Below, in pieces: positions 26,791-35,754 of a stretch of 64,000 bases of DNA. Every line of letters begins with the position of its first letter. The first letter of the stretch is position 1. The notes below the pieces were generated by a model that was given only the letters and a program-made list of their open reading frames with translations, was not told the origin of the DNA and searched no databases. Made by a program: the position numbers and the translations under genes. The stretch comes from an uncultured Candidatus Melainabacteria bacterium (lineage in GTDB: Bacteria; Cyanobacteriota; Vampirovibrionia; Gastranaerophilales; Gastranaerophilaceae): positions 248,001 to 312,000 of the forward strand of contig CAKUTH010000001.1 of assembly GCA_934691935.1 (NCBI GenBank), in the 5' to 3' direction.

Positions 26791-27423
26791 TTATATATTC
26801 AAATTAACAAATTTTTCTTGTTCGCCTACATTTGTAATTTTTAGAGAACTTATCTTTTTGGGGTCAAATTGAAAAATATTTGCTGACGAGAAAAATGCTG
26901 GTCTACCAAAATATTTATATGGAGTTATATCCATCTTAACCCCTTGTGGGAAAAGTTTATCAAGCATTTCCTGCAATTTTCCAACAACACGATTTGGAAT
27001 AACTTCAAGCCCATTTCCTTTATCCACACCTCTAAGATTTAAAAATACTCTAGGCTCATAATTTTTATTCATTTTGCCAATATTAGCTTTCAAAAGTTTT
27101 GCAATTGCTGCAACCTGTTCATTTATAGCAATTGGTGTATAATGCGACATAACAGACAAAAATCTATTGTTGTTTAATTTCGTAATAACATTTATAGAAT
27201 TGCAACCAGAAAGACTATCAGTGTAAATTGTTGTGACACCATTTGATGAGATTTCTTTTGCTATCGCTTGGTTCATTGCGCATCTTGCAACACTTTTATC
27301 ACCATTCACAGTTTTTCTAAACAAAACCATTTCTGGCATAGAAAATGTTGCTTCAATATTTTGTCTTGCCACTGTTGAAATTTTTTGCGGGATAAATGAT
27401 CTTGTTAAATTTGTTATTGCCAT
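26791..27423 (-). CDS. Hypothetical protein, possibly CheD-like deamidase fold
   Basis: 210 residues, not recognised with confidence. The middle has DSLSGCNSINVI...FLSVMSHYTP, with a Cys and a His spaced as in CheD chemoreceptor deamidases (GSC...H). A later YFGRPAFFSSANIFQFDP resembles the GR...F-N-P strand pair near the CheD C-terminus. No signal peptide is present. It is the first gene of a run of unknown genes on the minus strand and is divergent from pnp. The CheD comparison is by eye only. Confidence 0.4.
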   Translation of the reverse strand: MAITNLTRSFIPQKISTVARQNIEATFSMPEMVLFRKTVNGDKSVARCAMNQAIAKEISSNGVTTIYTDSLSGCNSINVITKLNNNRFLSVMSHYTPIAINEQVAAIAKLLKANIGKMNKNYEPRVFLNLRGVDKGNGLEVIPNRVVGKLQEMLDKLFPQGVKMDITPYKYFGRPAFFSSANIFQFDPKKISSLKITNVGEQEKFVNLNI

Positions 27424-27573
27424 AATAGACTTAATGCACGTAAAAAATTTTTTTTGACAAATTAAGAAATAAATGTTTAGAAATATGTACTATTTTCTTT
27501 TTTGAGTTATAATTATCGTGAACATTAGAAGTGTATAACTATAAACGTACAAAGCTGTACGAGAAAGGTAAGT

Positions 27574-29715
27574 ATGACAATACCAGAATCTAAAAAATTC
27601 GAGCTTGAAATCGGCGGTAAAACAGTTACAATAGAAACTGGGAAATACGCTAAATCTACTAATGGTTCAGTAACAGTAAGATGCGGTGATACAATGTTAT
27701 TTGTACACTGTGTTGTTTCTAAAGAACCACGTGTAGGTATCGATTTCTTCCCATTATTAATTGATTACGAAGAAAGAATGTCCTCTATAGGACGTATCCC
27801 TGGCGGGTACAACCGTTCTGAAGGTAAAGCAAGCGACAAGGCTATCCTTGTTTCTCGTTTGATTGACAGACCTATCAGACCACTTTTCCCTAAAGGATAC
27901 AGAAATGATATACAAATTGTAGCTCAATTATTCAGCTACGACCAACAAAACCAACCTGATACATTGGCAATGTTAGGTGCATCTTGCGCTTTAATGTTAT
28001 CAGGAGCTCCTTTTGAAGGCCCTATCGGAGCTGTTAGAGTTTCTAAAGACGAAAATGGCAACATGATTGCTAACCCTACTCACCAACAAGCTGATAAATC
28101 TGACCTTGACATCGTTGTTGCAGGTACTCACGACTCAGTTATTATGGTGGAAGCAGGTTGCAAATTCGTTACTGAAGACGATATTATGAACGCTGTTGAA
28201 TTCGCTCAAGTAGAAATTAAAAAACAATGTGAAGCTCAAGTGGCATTTGCAAAAGAATGCGGAGTTGTAAAAGAAGAATTCGTAAACCCTTACGATACTA
28301 CAGAAATCAAAAAAATCATTGAAGAAACTGCTCACGACATGATTTTTGATGCTTATCACAATTTTGACAGAGCGTATAGACAAGAAAAACTTGAAGAAGC
28401 TAAAAAACTTGTTAAAGAAAAAATTGACGCTTTGCCAGATGATGATTACAGCAAAAAAATCATGGAAGAAACTGGTATCGACTTTGTTGCAGAAGAATTC
28501 AAAAATGCAGAAAAACATATTATGCGTACAATGATTTTGGATGAAGGCGTTAGAGCTGACGGAAGAAAACCTCACGATGTTCGCCCAATTTGGTGCGAAG
28601 TTGGCGTTATTCCTCGTGCACACGGTTCTGCCGTATTTACAAGAGGTCAAACTCAAGTTCTTTCAGTTGCAACCCTTGCTGGTCCTGCTATGAAACAAGA
28701 GCTCGACGGAGTTGATCCTGAAACAGAAAAAAGATATATGCACAAATACATCTTCCCTGGATTTTCAGTTGGTGAAGTTAAACCTCTTAGAGGTCCTGGC
28801 AGACGTGAAGTTGGTCACGGAAACTTGGCTGAACGTGCGAATGTTCCTGCACTTCCATCTCAAGAAGAATTCGGATACACAATCCGCGTAACTTCCGATG
28901 TATTAGAATCTAACGGTTCTACTTCAATGGCATCAACTTGCGGTTCTTCAATGGCTTTGATGAACGCTGGTGTTCCTGTAAAATGTATGATAGGCGGCGT
29001 AGCAATGGGTATGATTACCGAAGCTGGCAAAGAACCTGTTGTATTAACTGACATCCAAGGTATTGAAGATTTCCTTGGTGATATGGACTTCAAAGTTACT
29101 GGTAACGACACTGGTATTACTGCACTTCAAATGGATATGAAGGCAAAAGGTATCGCAAATGATACATTGCGTCGCGCTTTGGCACAAGCTAAAGAAGGTA
29201 GATTGCATATCTTAAGCAAAATGAGAGAAGCTATTACTCAACCTGGACCAATGTCACCATTCGCTCCAAGCATATCTACAATGACAATACCTACAGAAGA
29301 TATTGGAACAGTAATCGGACCTGGCGGAAAACAAATCCGTGCAATTATTGATGCTTCAGGTGCTGAAATCGATATCCAAGATTCTGGTGTTGTAACTATT
29401 ACATCTAACGACCAAGAAGGTGCTGAAATCGCAAAAAGAATGATTAGAGAACTTACTTTCAAACCTGAACAAGGTATGATTTTGAAAGGAAAAGTTGTTA
29501 GAATTATTCCGATTGGCGCATTTGTAGAATTAGCACCAGGCAAAGACGGTATGGTTCACATTTCACAAGTTTGCAACGAACGCATTGAAACAATTGAACC
29601 ACATCTTCAAATCGGTCAAGAAGTCATCGTTAAAGTAATCAAAATTGATGACAAAGGCAGAGTAAACCTTACTATCAAAGGCGTTACTGAAGAAGAAAAA
29701 GCATCTGTTCAATAA
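27574..29715 (+). CDS. pnp: Polynucleotide phosphorylase
   Basis: A 3'-to-5' phosphorolytic exoribonuclease, core of RNA turnover. 713 residues with two RNase PH-like domains (GGYNRSEGKASDKAILVSRLIDRPIRPLFP in the first; GRREVGHGNLAERA in the second), an alpha-helical linker, a KH domain (TVIGPGGKQIRAIID) and a C-terminal S1 domain (GAFVELAPGKDGMVHISQ). GAAAGGT lies 6-7 nt before the ATG, and TATAAT at 27508-27513 gives a leader of roughly 55 nt. It ends at a strong terminator. Confidence 0.97.
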   Translation: MTIPESKKFELEIGGKTVTIETGKYAKSTNGSVTVRCGDTMLFVHCVVSKEPRVGIDFFPLLIDYEERMSSIGRIPGGYNRSEGKASDKAILVSRLIDRPIRPLFPKGYRNDIQIVAQLFSYDQQNQPDTLAMLGASCALMLSGAPFEGPIGAVRVSKDENGNMIANPTHQQADKSDLDIVVAGTHDSVIMVEAGCKFVTEDDIMNAVEFAQVEIKKQCEAQVAFAKECGVVKEEFVNPYDTTEIKKIIEETAHDMIFDAYHNFDRAYRQEKLEEAKKLVKEKIDALPDDDYSKKIMEETGIDFVAEEFKNAEKHIMRTMILDEGVRADGRKPHDVRPIWCEVGVIPRAHGSAVFTRGQTQVLSVATLAGPAMKQELDGVDPETEKRYMHKYIFPGFSVGEVKPLRGPGRREVGHGNLAERANVPALPSQEEFGYTIRVTSDVLESNGSTSMASTCGSSMALMNAGVPVKCMIGGVAMGMITEAGKEPVVLTDIQGIEDFLGDMDFKVTGNDTGITALQMDMKAKGIANDTLRRALAQAKEGRLHILSKMREAITQPGPMSPFAPSISTMTIPTEDIGTVIGPGGKQIRAIIDASGAEIDIQDSGVVTITSNDQEGAEIAKRMIRELTFKPEQGMILKGKVVRIIPIGAFVELAPGKDGMVHISQVCNERIETIEPHLQIGQEVIVKVIKIDDKGRVNLTIKGVTEEEKASVQ

Positions 29716-29732
29716 CAAATGCAACTAATATA

Positions 29733-29768
29733 GAAAAAAGGATTGGCAGAATTGCCAATCCTTTTTTT
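29733..29768. terminator. Terminator of pnp (also usable from the opposite side)
   Basis: AAAAAAGGATTGGCA / TGCCAATCCTTTTTTT with a 4-nt loop, between convergent genes. Confidence 0.9.
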
Positions 29769-29785
29769 ACTTTTAATCATATTAA

Positions 29786-31930
29786 TTACATTGGAGCGTA
29801 CGTTTCTAACGCAAATGCCAAGATAATTTGTTCCATTTTAGCTTTTTTCATCTCTTGAGAAGCATCTTTATCTAACAAGAACCTTGCTGAACCTCCAAAT
29901 TCAGTTATATATTTAATTAAGTTATCTTTAAGTTTTGGCGAATTACTTTCTTTTAAATATTGTGCTATTGAATTTATCATTTCAGATACTTGAGTATTGT
30001 AATTTTGGAACGGAGATTTTTTAACATTGTAATTTCTCAACATTTCAAAAAGTTTTAATGAAATCTTTCTAATTTCTTGCGTTGATAATGGTTTTTTATA
30101 CATATCATATTTTGCATTAATAATTGATTTGTTTTGAAGAATATAGGAGCGTATTTTAGGGTTATTTATCATATCGCTACCTGTATAATAAGGTAAATCA
30201 ACAATAATTATTTTTGAATCAATACCCGTTGACGCACTTAAAAGTATTTCACTCAATGATTGCTGAGCTGCGCGGATTTCATTTTTTGGCGCAAATTTTG
30301 CAAATTCATCCTGTATTTTTTTATCCAATTCATTAACTCTATCCAAAGGCATCAGTCTATCATCATCTGGCGGATTAACTCCTGCTTGTAATAAGGATTT
30401 TGTTAGAATGTAAGAACTATCTATATCTTTATTATTTTTAATAAAGTTAATATATTTTTTAGCGAAACTCGAAGGCATAAAATATGTTTCATTCTTTAAA
30501 ATTTCATCCAATGCTTCATCCATTTTTCCCACAATTGAAATTGACCCTTGGTCTGTTTCAAATCTGTATTCATCGACATCAAATTTAGCCTTTGCATCTT
30601 CTAACGCGTCATCAAAAGTCAATGGGACTTGCTTATCTTCAGTTTGTACATCTGCAACTTGTTCTTCCTTCAAGATTTCATTCAAAAGATGTTTTTTATC
30701 TTCCTCGCTCAAGTTTGCAAACATATCTTCATATTCATCTTGAATTTTATTATGCTCATCTATTTGCGCAAGACGATTTGGTTTTATTCCGTGTGCATAT
30801 TCCAAAAGAGCTTTAAAATCGTCATTTTGACCATCAACGCCATAGTCATCCATAAACATTTTTATTGTTTGTTTCATAATCACAGAACGCCAATAACGTC
30901 TATCATCATCTGCCCAATAAGCATCGAGTTTTTGTTTTTGCGATTTAGTAAGATTATCTTGATTTTCAAAGAATTCTCGCATTTCTGGTGACACATGCAA
31001 TTTTTCTAACACGATTGAATTTATTTCACCTAAATATTTTGCGACAAAATTCAATTGCGCTTCGTCTTTAATATTTGATTTTTTTAATTGTTTTTTTGTT
31101 TCAGAAACACTGCCATTACCTTTGCTCATTGCATCAGTAAGTTTATCAAGTTCCCAATCCTTTATCCCATCAAATCTTCCGCGTTGTTTTGGCGCAGTAT
31201 GAGAGGAATGAACTGGTGATTTTGTAGATGCAATTTTGTTTAAATCTTTTTCAATAGGTTTGCGAGGGGTGTATGTGTAATTGAAATTTGACCTATTGTG
31301 AGTAAACGATTTCCAAAACGCATTATTAGGGAATTTTATTCCATAAGCACTAAGTGTATCGTATTCAATCGGACTCAAACCGTCGTAGTAAACTGATTTG
31401 TCCTTTGAAAAATCTTCATTAATTTCTTTTAAGGTTTTACCTTCAACATAAATTTTCTTTAAAATATAGTGACCAAGATTATCCTTACCATTTTTAAACA
31501 AAGAATGTCCTTCATCCTTCATTAAATCAATTTCAGCAAGAATTCCAGCTCTTGCTTTTCGATTAGGTTCATCTGACAAGTTTTTAAACAATGGTTCTTT
31601 TGGAAAAATTCTTTTTACTTGTTCTAAGTTTTTAGTTTCGTTTATATCATCAAACACAAGTGCCAACATTTGTTGAGGTGGCATGTGCTGTCTATCTTCA
31701 TAATCAGCATTCAAGTATTGCTTCATTGTTTCTGGCATACCTGTTTTATTCCAAACACAAGAATAAAAATCCTCTGGAGTTCTAAACAACCTGCCAGTAA
31801 AGGTCAAATCGTTATAGGCAATAGGATTGTATGCGTAATTTTGTGTTTTTGCAGTATTTTGTTGTCTGTTTTTTTGTTTTGTTTGTTTTAGATTTAAAAA
31901 AATATATTGTGTAATTGCTTGTATTTTCAT
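29786..31930 (-). CDS. Large hypothetical protein with N-terminal LTFTG motif
   Basis: 714 residues, largely helical and hydrophilic, not recognised. The first ~45 residues are basic and Gln/Asn-rich and lead to NDLTFTGRLFRTPEDFY; the LTFTG resembles the VEFTG and VSFQG motifs of other unknown proteins here. There is no signal peptide or membrane helix. The C-terminal part contains a Ser/Asp-rich alpha/beta stretch (GIDSKIIIVDLPYYTGSD). TAGGAGA lies 8 nt before the ATG. Its size, charge and lack of a known domain would fit a structural or effector-like protein. Confidence 0.6.
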   Translation of the reverse strand: MKIQAITQYIFLNLKQTKQKNRQQNTAKTQNYAYNPIAYNDLTFTGRLFRTPEDFYSCVWNKTGMPETMKQYLNADYEDRQHMPPQQMLALVFDDINETKNLEQVKRIFPKEPLFKNLSDEPNRKARAGILAEIDLMKDEGHSLFKNGKDNLGHYILKKIYVEGKTLKEINEDFSKDKSVYYDGLSPIEYDTLSAYGIKFPNNAFWKSFTHNRSNFNYTYTPRKPIEKDLNKIASTKSPVHSSHTAPKQRGRFDGIKDWELDKLTDAMSKGNGSVSETKKQLKKSNIKDEAQLNFVAKYLGEINSIVLEKLHVSPEMREFFENQDNLTKSQKQKLDAYWADDDRRYWRSVIMKQTIKMFMDDYGVDGQNDDFKALLEYAHGIKPNRLAQIDEHNKIQDEYEDMFANLSEEDKKHLLNEILKEEQVADVQTEDKQVPLTFDDALEDAKAKFDVDEYRFETDQGSISIVGKMDEALDEILKNETYFMPSSFAKKYINFIKNNKDIDSSYILTKSLLQAGVNPPDDDRLMPLDRVNELDKKIQDEFAKFAPKNEIRAAQQSLSEILLSASTGIDSKIIIVDLPYYTGSDMINNPKIRSYILQNKSIINAKYDMYKKPLSTQEIRKISLKLFEMLRNYNVKKSPFQNYNTQVSEMINSIAQYLKESNSPKLKDNLIKYITEFGGSARFLLDKDASQEMKKAKMEQIILAFALETYAPM

Positions 31931-32029
31931 TTATTTTCTCCTATTCTTTGAAAGAACATAAAGAAAACTTTTTGCTAGTAAATTAAAAATCTTTTACATT
32001 TTTGTGCTAAACTCAAATCGGAGGGAATT

Positions 32030-33076
32030 ATGTTAGATGTAATTACAATTGGAAGTGCGACAATGGATGTATTTGTAGAAAGCGACGACGCAAACATTGT
32101 TTCTGTATATACAAAGAATAAAAAATCAGAATTTATGAGTTACCCTTATGGCGCAAAAGTCGAAATTGAAGATTTCACCTCTCAAGTCGGCGGTGGCGGT
32201 GTTAACACTGCTTGTAATTTCGCAAATCTTGGATTTTCCACAGGTGTAATTTTTAAAATAGGTGACGATATTTATTCGGACGGGATTTTAGAAAGTTTTA
32301 AAGATAAAAATATTGATTTAACAAATATTGTACAAGACAGCACTGTAAGTACTGGTTTTTCTATCATTTTGGTAAGTTTCCAAGGCGACAGAACTGTTTT
32401 GGCTCACAGAGGTGCAAACGCCCAAATAAAGAAAACAGATATTAATTTTGAAGCTATCAAAGGGGCAAAACTTCTTTATATTGCACCGCTTAACGGTAAT
32501 AGTACAAAGGTTTTGGATGATATTGTTAATTTTGCAAAAGAAAATAATGTAAAAGTTTGCTTCAACGCAGGTTCATCCAGCCTCAAAAAAGGATTTAATT
32601 ACCTAAAAAAAATCCTCGAAAATGCTCATGTTGTAGTGCTTAATAAAGAAGAAGCTACAATGGCAACACAAATTCAGGTTCGACCTGACACTAAAGACGA
32701 GCATTTTTCGGAAGAACTTATTCACCCTGACATAAAAGAAATGTTCAAAAAGCTCAAAGTTAAAGATTATCAGGTTATCGTAATTACAGACGGTAACAAT
32801 GGTGCTTACGCATACGACGGCAAATCTTTTTATTTCTGCCCTGTCTTTAACGGTCCTGTAACTTCAACACTTGGAGCTGGAGATGCTTTTGCTTCAACTC
32901 TTTGCGCTGCATTGTGGAAAAACGGCCCAGACATCGGCAAAGCCTTGATGTACGCCTCTGTAAACTCTGCAGGAGTTGTATCTAAATTCGGAGCAACGCA
33001 AGGGCTTATGAAATTCGAAGAAATCGAACAGAAGTTAAAAGAAAACCCTAATTACACATACAAAAAAGACTCTTAA
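32030..33076 (+). CDS. PfkB-family carbohydrate kinase
   Basis: 348 residues of the ribokinase/PfkB fold: an N-terminal GSATMDVFVES, the VGGGGVNTACNFANLG substrate-side motif, and the C-terminal signature STLGAGDAFASTL with the catalytic Asp. It phosphorylates a sugar or nucleoside; the substrate is not evident. CGGAGGG lies 6 nt before the ATG, and a terminator follows at once. Confidence 0.9.
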   Translation: MLDVITIGSATMDVFVESDDANIVSVYTKNKKSEFMSYPYGAKVEIEDFTSQVGGGGVNTACNFANLGFSTGVIFKIGDDIYSDGILESFKDKNIDLTNIVQDSTVSTGFSIILVSFQGDRTVLAHRGANAQIKKTDINFEAIKGAKLLYIAPLNGNSTKVLDDIVNFAKENNVKVCFNAGSSSLKKGFNYLKKILENAHVVVLNKEEATMATQIQVRPDTKDEHFSEELIHPDIKEMFKKLKVKDYQVIVITDGNNGAYAYDGKSFYFCPVFNGPVTSTLGAGDAFASTLCAALWKNGPDIGKALMYASVNSAGVVSKFGATQGLMKFEEIEQKLKENPNYTYKKDS

Positions 33077-33092
33077 AAAAGAGTCTTTTTTA
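33062..33092. terminator. Terminator between the PfkB kinase and the convergent membrane-protein gene
   Basis: AAAAAAGACTC / GAGTCTTTTTT with a short A-rich loop. Confidence 0.85.
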
Positions 33093-33108
33093 TTATTATT
33101 TTTTTCAA

Positions 33109-33876
33109 TTAATCTTCTATTTCAGGAAGAATTTTTTCGCGATAAATTTGTACCGCGCAATAATTCCAAATCATCTGAATGATAAAAGCAGAGTATCCAA
33201 TCAATATTCCACATAAATATGTTGATAATGTAGAATTACTATTTTCACCCAACGCAAACAGAACAGTAATTATTACGCATGGTATTAATGCAATTATCCA
33301 CAAAAGTATGAATGCTAAACCACATACTACAACTGTTCCGAAAGAATGTTTCATACAATCTATTGGGAATGTATATCTAAACAAGCCTTTACGATTAAAA
33401 TCTTTTGCGTAAGCGATGAACACAAATTGGATAAACGGATACCAAATAAAAAACATTATAATCAAGCCAATCCAACCTATAATTGGAATTATTCCGACAA
33501 TATACGTTAGTATTACCCATAATACCCAAACAAATATCAAAGGAAATGCCTTAAAAAATGTTCCAATAGGTTTTTCATCTATCTCAGGAAGAATATTGTC
33601 CTCGTAATCATTATACGCATTATGCATAAAACGGAAGCTATACCCACAAAAATATATACCTATAACGAGCATGATTACAATGCCCCCAATTACTGTTGTA
33701 AAATCTGGCAATCCCGCTGTAGGTCCTTTAGATAGCGTCTCTTTTAATATTTCAAAATGCGTTTGCACCACTGACGAAATGCCAACCAACGCAAATAAAC
33801 TAATATGCTTAAACAATACATTAGGACCAGAAAAAATCTTCTTAATTCCATCTACAATCAATTCAAAAACATTCAT
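33109..33876 (-). CDS. Polytopic membrane protein (DUF4013-like)
   Basis: 255 residues with about six hydrophobic helices, rich in Ile, Phe and Trp. An N-terminal amphipathic FELIVDGIKKIFSGP precedes the first helix, and Pro/Gly-rich turns (IPIIGWIGL) join central helices. This resembles DUF4013-type proteins of unknown function. GAGGAATT precedes the ATG. It is divergent from prfB. The membrane protein at 35755 has a similar architecture. Confidence 0.65.
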   Translation of the reverse strand: MNVFELIVDGIKKIFSGPNVLFKHISLFALVGISSVVQTHFEILKETLSKGPTAGLPDFTTVIGGIVIMLVIGIYFCGYSFRFMHNAYNDYEDNILPEIDEKPIGTFFKAFPLIFVWVLWVILTYIVGIIPIIGWIGLIIMFFIWYPFIQFVFIAYAKDFNRKGLFRYTFPIDCMKHSFGTVVVCGLAFILLWIIALIPCVIITVLFALGENSNSTLSTYLCGILIGYSAFIIQMIWNYCAVQIYREKILPEIED

Positions 33877-33938
33877 AATTCCTCGCTTTCACAACCATTA
33901 AAAACTGAATGGATTTATTATAGCAGTTTTTCTGAGAA

Positions 33939-33967
33939 TTGCAAGATATATTTTTTTCTTGTAAAAT
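33939..33967 (+). promoter_or_regulatory. Promoter of prfB, predicted leaderless
   Basis: TTGCAA (33939-33944), 17-bp spacer, TAAAAT (33962-33967), then 6 nt to the ATG at 33974. No ribosome site fits in the gap. Confidence 0.6.
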
Positions 33968-33973
33968 CTTTTT

Positions 33974-35056
33974 ATGGATACAGAAATCAAACAACAATAT
34001 AATGTTTTAAAAAATAGATTTGAAAAAATTAATACATTTGATGTAAAGTCAGAAAAAGAAGAATTGGCTAAACTTGAAGAAAAAATGCAAACCCCTGAGA
34101 TTTGGTCAAACCAGAAAAAAGCATCAGAACTCGGTTCACAAATTAGAGATATTAAGGATAATTTGGAATTTATAGAAAAATGGCAAGGTGTACTCGACGA
34201 TTGCCAAGTCGCGCTTGACATTGAAGATGCTGACTTGTTGAATGAATCTGCACAAAATTTAAAAGAAATGGAAATCGCACTTGATAAATTTGAAGTTAAG
34301 CAAATGTTATCAGGCGAATATGACGATGCTGACGCAATTTTAACTATTAACGCTGGTGCTGGCGGTACTGACGCTCAAGATTGGGCAAGTTTATTATTGA
34401 GAATGTATATGCGCTGGGCTGAAAACAAAGGGTGGAAAGTGGAATTGTTGGACAAACTTGATGGAGATGAAGCTGGTATAAAATCTGCAACCATAAAGGT
34501 GACTGGCAAATTTGCTTTTGGTTACGCAAAGGCTGAAAAAGGCGTGCACAGGCTTGTTAGAATATCACCGTTCAACGCTAACGGAAAACGTCAGACAAGT
34601 TTTGCTTCAGTTGAAGTTTCTCCAATCATTGAGGACTTTGAAAAAACTATCATAATCCCACCAGAAGAACTTGAAATTGATACAATGCGCTCAGGCGGTG
34701 CTGGCGGTCAAAATGTTAATAAAGTAGAAACAGCCGTAAGAATTTTACACAAACCTACAGGCATTGTCGTAAAATGCCAACAAGAACGTTCTCAACTTCA
34801 AAACAAAGAAAATGCGATGCAAATTCTTGCATCAAAACTTTTGGCTATCAGACAAGAAGAACACGAAAAGAAACTTGCAGAGCTTAAAGGCGAAAACGTT
34901 GACATAAATTTCGGTTCACAGATACGTTCATACGTATTCCACCCATACAAAATGGTAAAAGACCACAGAACTGGCTATGAAGTCGGCGATGTTGATAAAG
35001 TCATGGATGGAGATTTAGACGGATTTATTGAGGCTTATCTAAAAACATTAAAGTAA
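33974..35056 (+). CDS. prfB: Peptide chain release factor 2, no programmed frameshift
   Basis: It ends translation at UAA and UGA. 360 residues with the RF2-specific SPF tripeptide (RISPFNANGKRQ, near residue 197) and the catalytic GGQ (SGGAGGQNVNK, near 245). In many bacteria prfB needs a +1 frameshift at a UGA near codon 25. Here the reading frame is continuous through that region (RFEKINTFDVKSEKEELAKL), so the autoregulatory switch is absent. The promoter places the -10 box 6 nt before the ATG, implying a leaderless mRNA. Confidence 0.96.
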   Translation: MDTEIKQQYNVLKNRFEKINTFDVKSEKEELAKLEEKMQTPEIWSNQKKASELGSQIRDIKDNLEFIEKWQGVLDDCQVALDIEDADLLNESAQNLKEMEIALDKFEVKQMLSGEYDDADAILTINAGAGGTDAQDWASLLLRMYMRWAENKGWKVELLDKLDGDEAGIKSATIKVTGKFAFGYAKAEKGVHRLVRISPFNANGKRQTSFASVEVSPIIEDFEKTIIIPPEELEIDTMRSGGAGGQNVNKVETAVRILHKPTGIVVKCQQERSQLQNKENAMQILASKLLAIRQEEHEKKLAELKGENVDINFGSQIRSYVFHPYKMVKDHRTGYEVGDVDKVMDGDLDGFIEAYLKTLK

Positions 35057-35057
35057 A

Positions 35058-35708
35058 TTACAAGCTAGCGCCATGCAAATCTGTTCCACCTGTTTTTATT
35101 AAATCATATTTGTCAGCGATTTTTTCAATATGCTCAATTGTTGAAAAACGCATATATTTACGCCATCTTGGATACGGGTAATAAACTTCAATACCGTCCA
35201 AGCCAAAAGATTTCAACTTTTTTACAAATCTATCAAGACTTAAAGCCCAACAACAGGCTGGATGTGCAAGAACAGCAATTCCGCCAGCATTATGGATTGC
35301 ATTGATTAATTTTTTAATATCACGAGTTGAAAAAAATCTGATAATATCAAGCTCAGTTTCTTTTTTTGATTTTGCGCAAAAATCCTGCAATTCCGCATTT
35401 TCAACATCCACTCCATAAGCTAACAAGTGCATAAAAACATATCCGCACCAAACATCAAACTCAACAGCAGGGATTAAAATATCATCTTTTACAACCTTAT
35501 GCGCTTCCATTGTATTATGGTCGCAAATCGCAATTTTTTTATAACCTTTTTCTTTGGCTTGAGCTACAATAGAGCTCGCATCTGCTTTTCCATCAGAAAA
35601 AGTTGTATGTATATGTAAATTTACTCTGTTATTTTCAAAATCTTCTTTGCTGAAATCTATTATTTCTTCACGATAAGGTCTACTCACTTTTCTATACTCA
35701 CTATTCAC
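35058..35708 (-). CDS. PHP-domain phosphoesterase
   Basis: It has the metal-binding motifs of PHP phosphoesterases: NLHIHTTFSDGKADA, AICDHNTMEA, AVLAHPA and a final GGTDLHG. This fits the TrpH/RNase AM group acting on nucleotides or RNA ends. The open frame extends upstream to 35822, but that would overlap the promoter, ribosome site and first codons of the divergent gene at 35755. I therefore place the start at a GTG at 35708 (216 residues) or 35687. The protein stops only four residues after TDLHG, a short C-terminus for the family. Confidence 0.8.
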   Translation of the reverse strand: MNSEYRKVSRPYREEIIDFSKEDFENNRVNLHIHTTFSDGKADASSIVAQAKEKGYKKIAICDHNTMEAHKVVKDDILIPAVEFDVWCGYVFMHLLAYGVDVENAELQDFCAKSKKETELDIIRFFSTRDIKKLINAIHNAGGIAVLAHPACCWALSLDRFVKKLKSFGLDGIEVYYPYPRWRKYMRFSTIEHIEKIADKYDLIKTGGTDLHGASL

Positions 35709-35754
35709 ATAATTATTTTTGTAATAAAATAAGTTTACAACAAAAAGGAGTGAT

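Noticed and set aside
28135..28656. 173-codon ORF antisense to pnp
   Set aside because: It lies wholly inside a well-conserved gene and its Phe/Asn-rich composition reflects the antisense of Glu/Lys codons.
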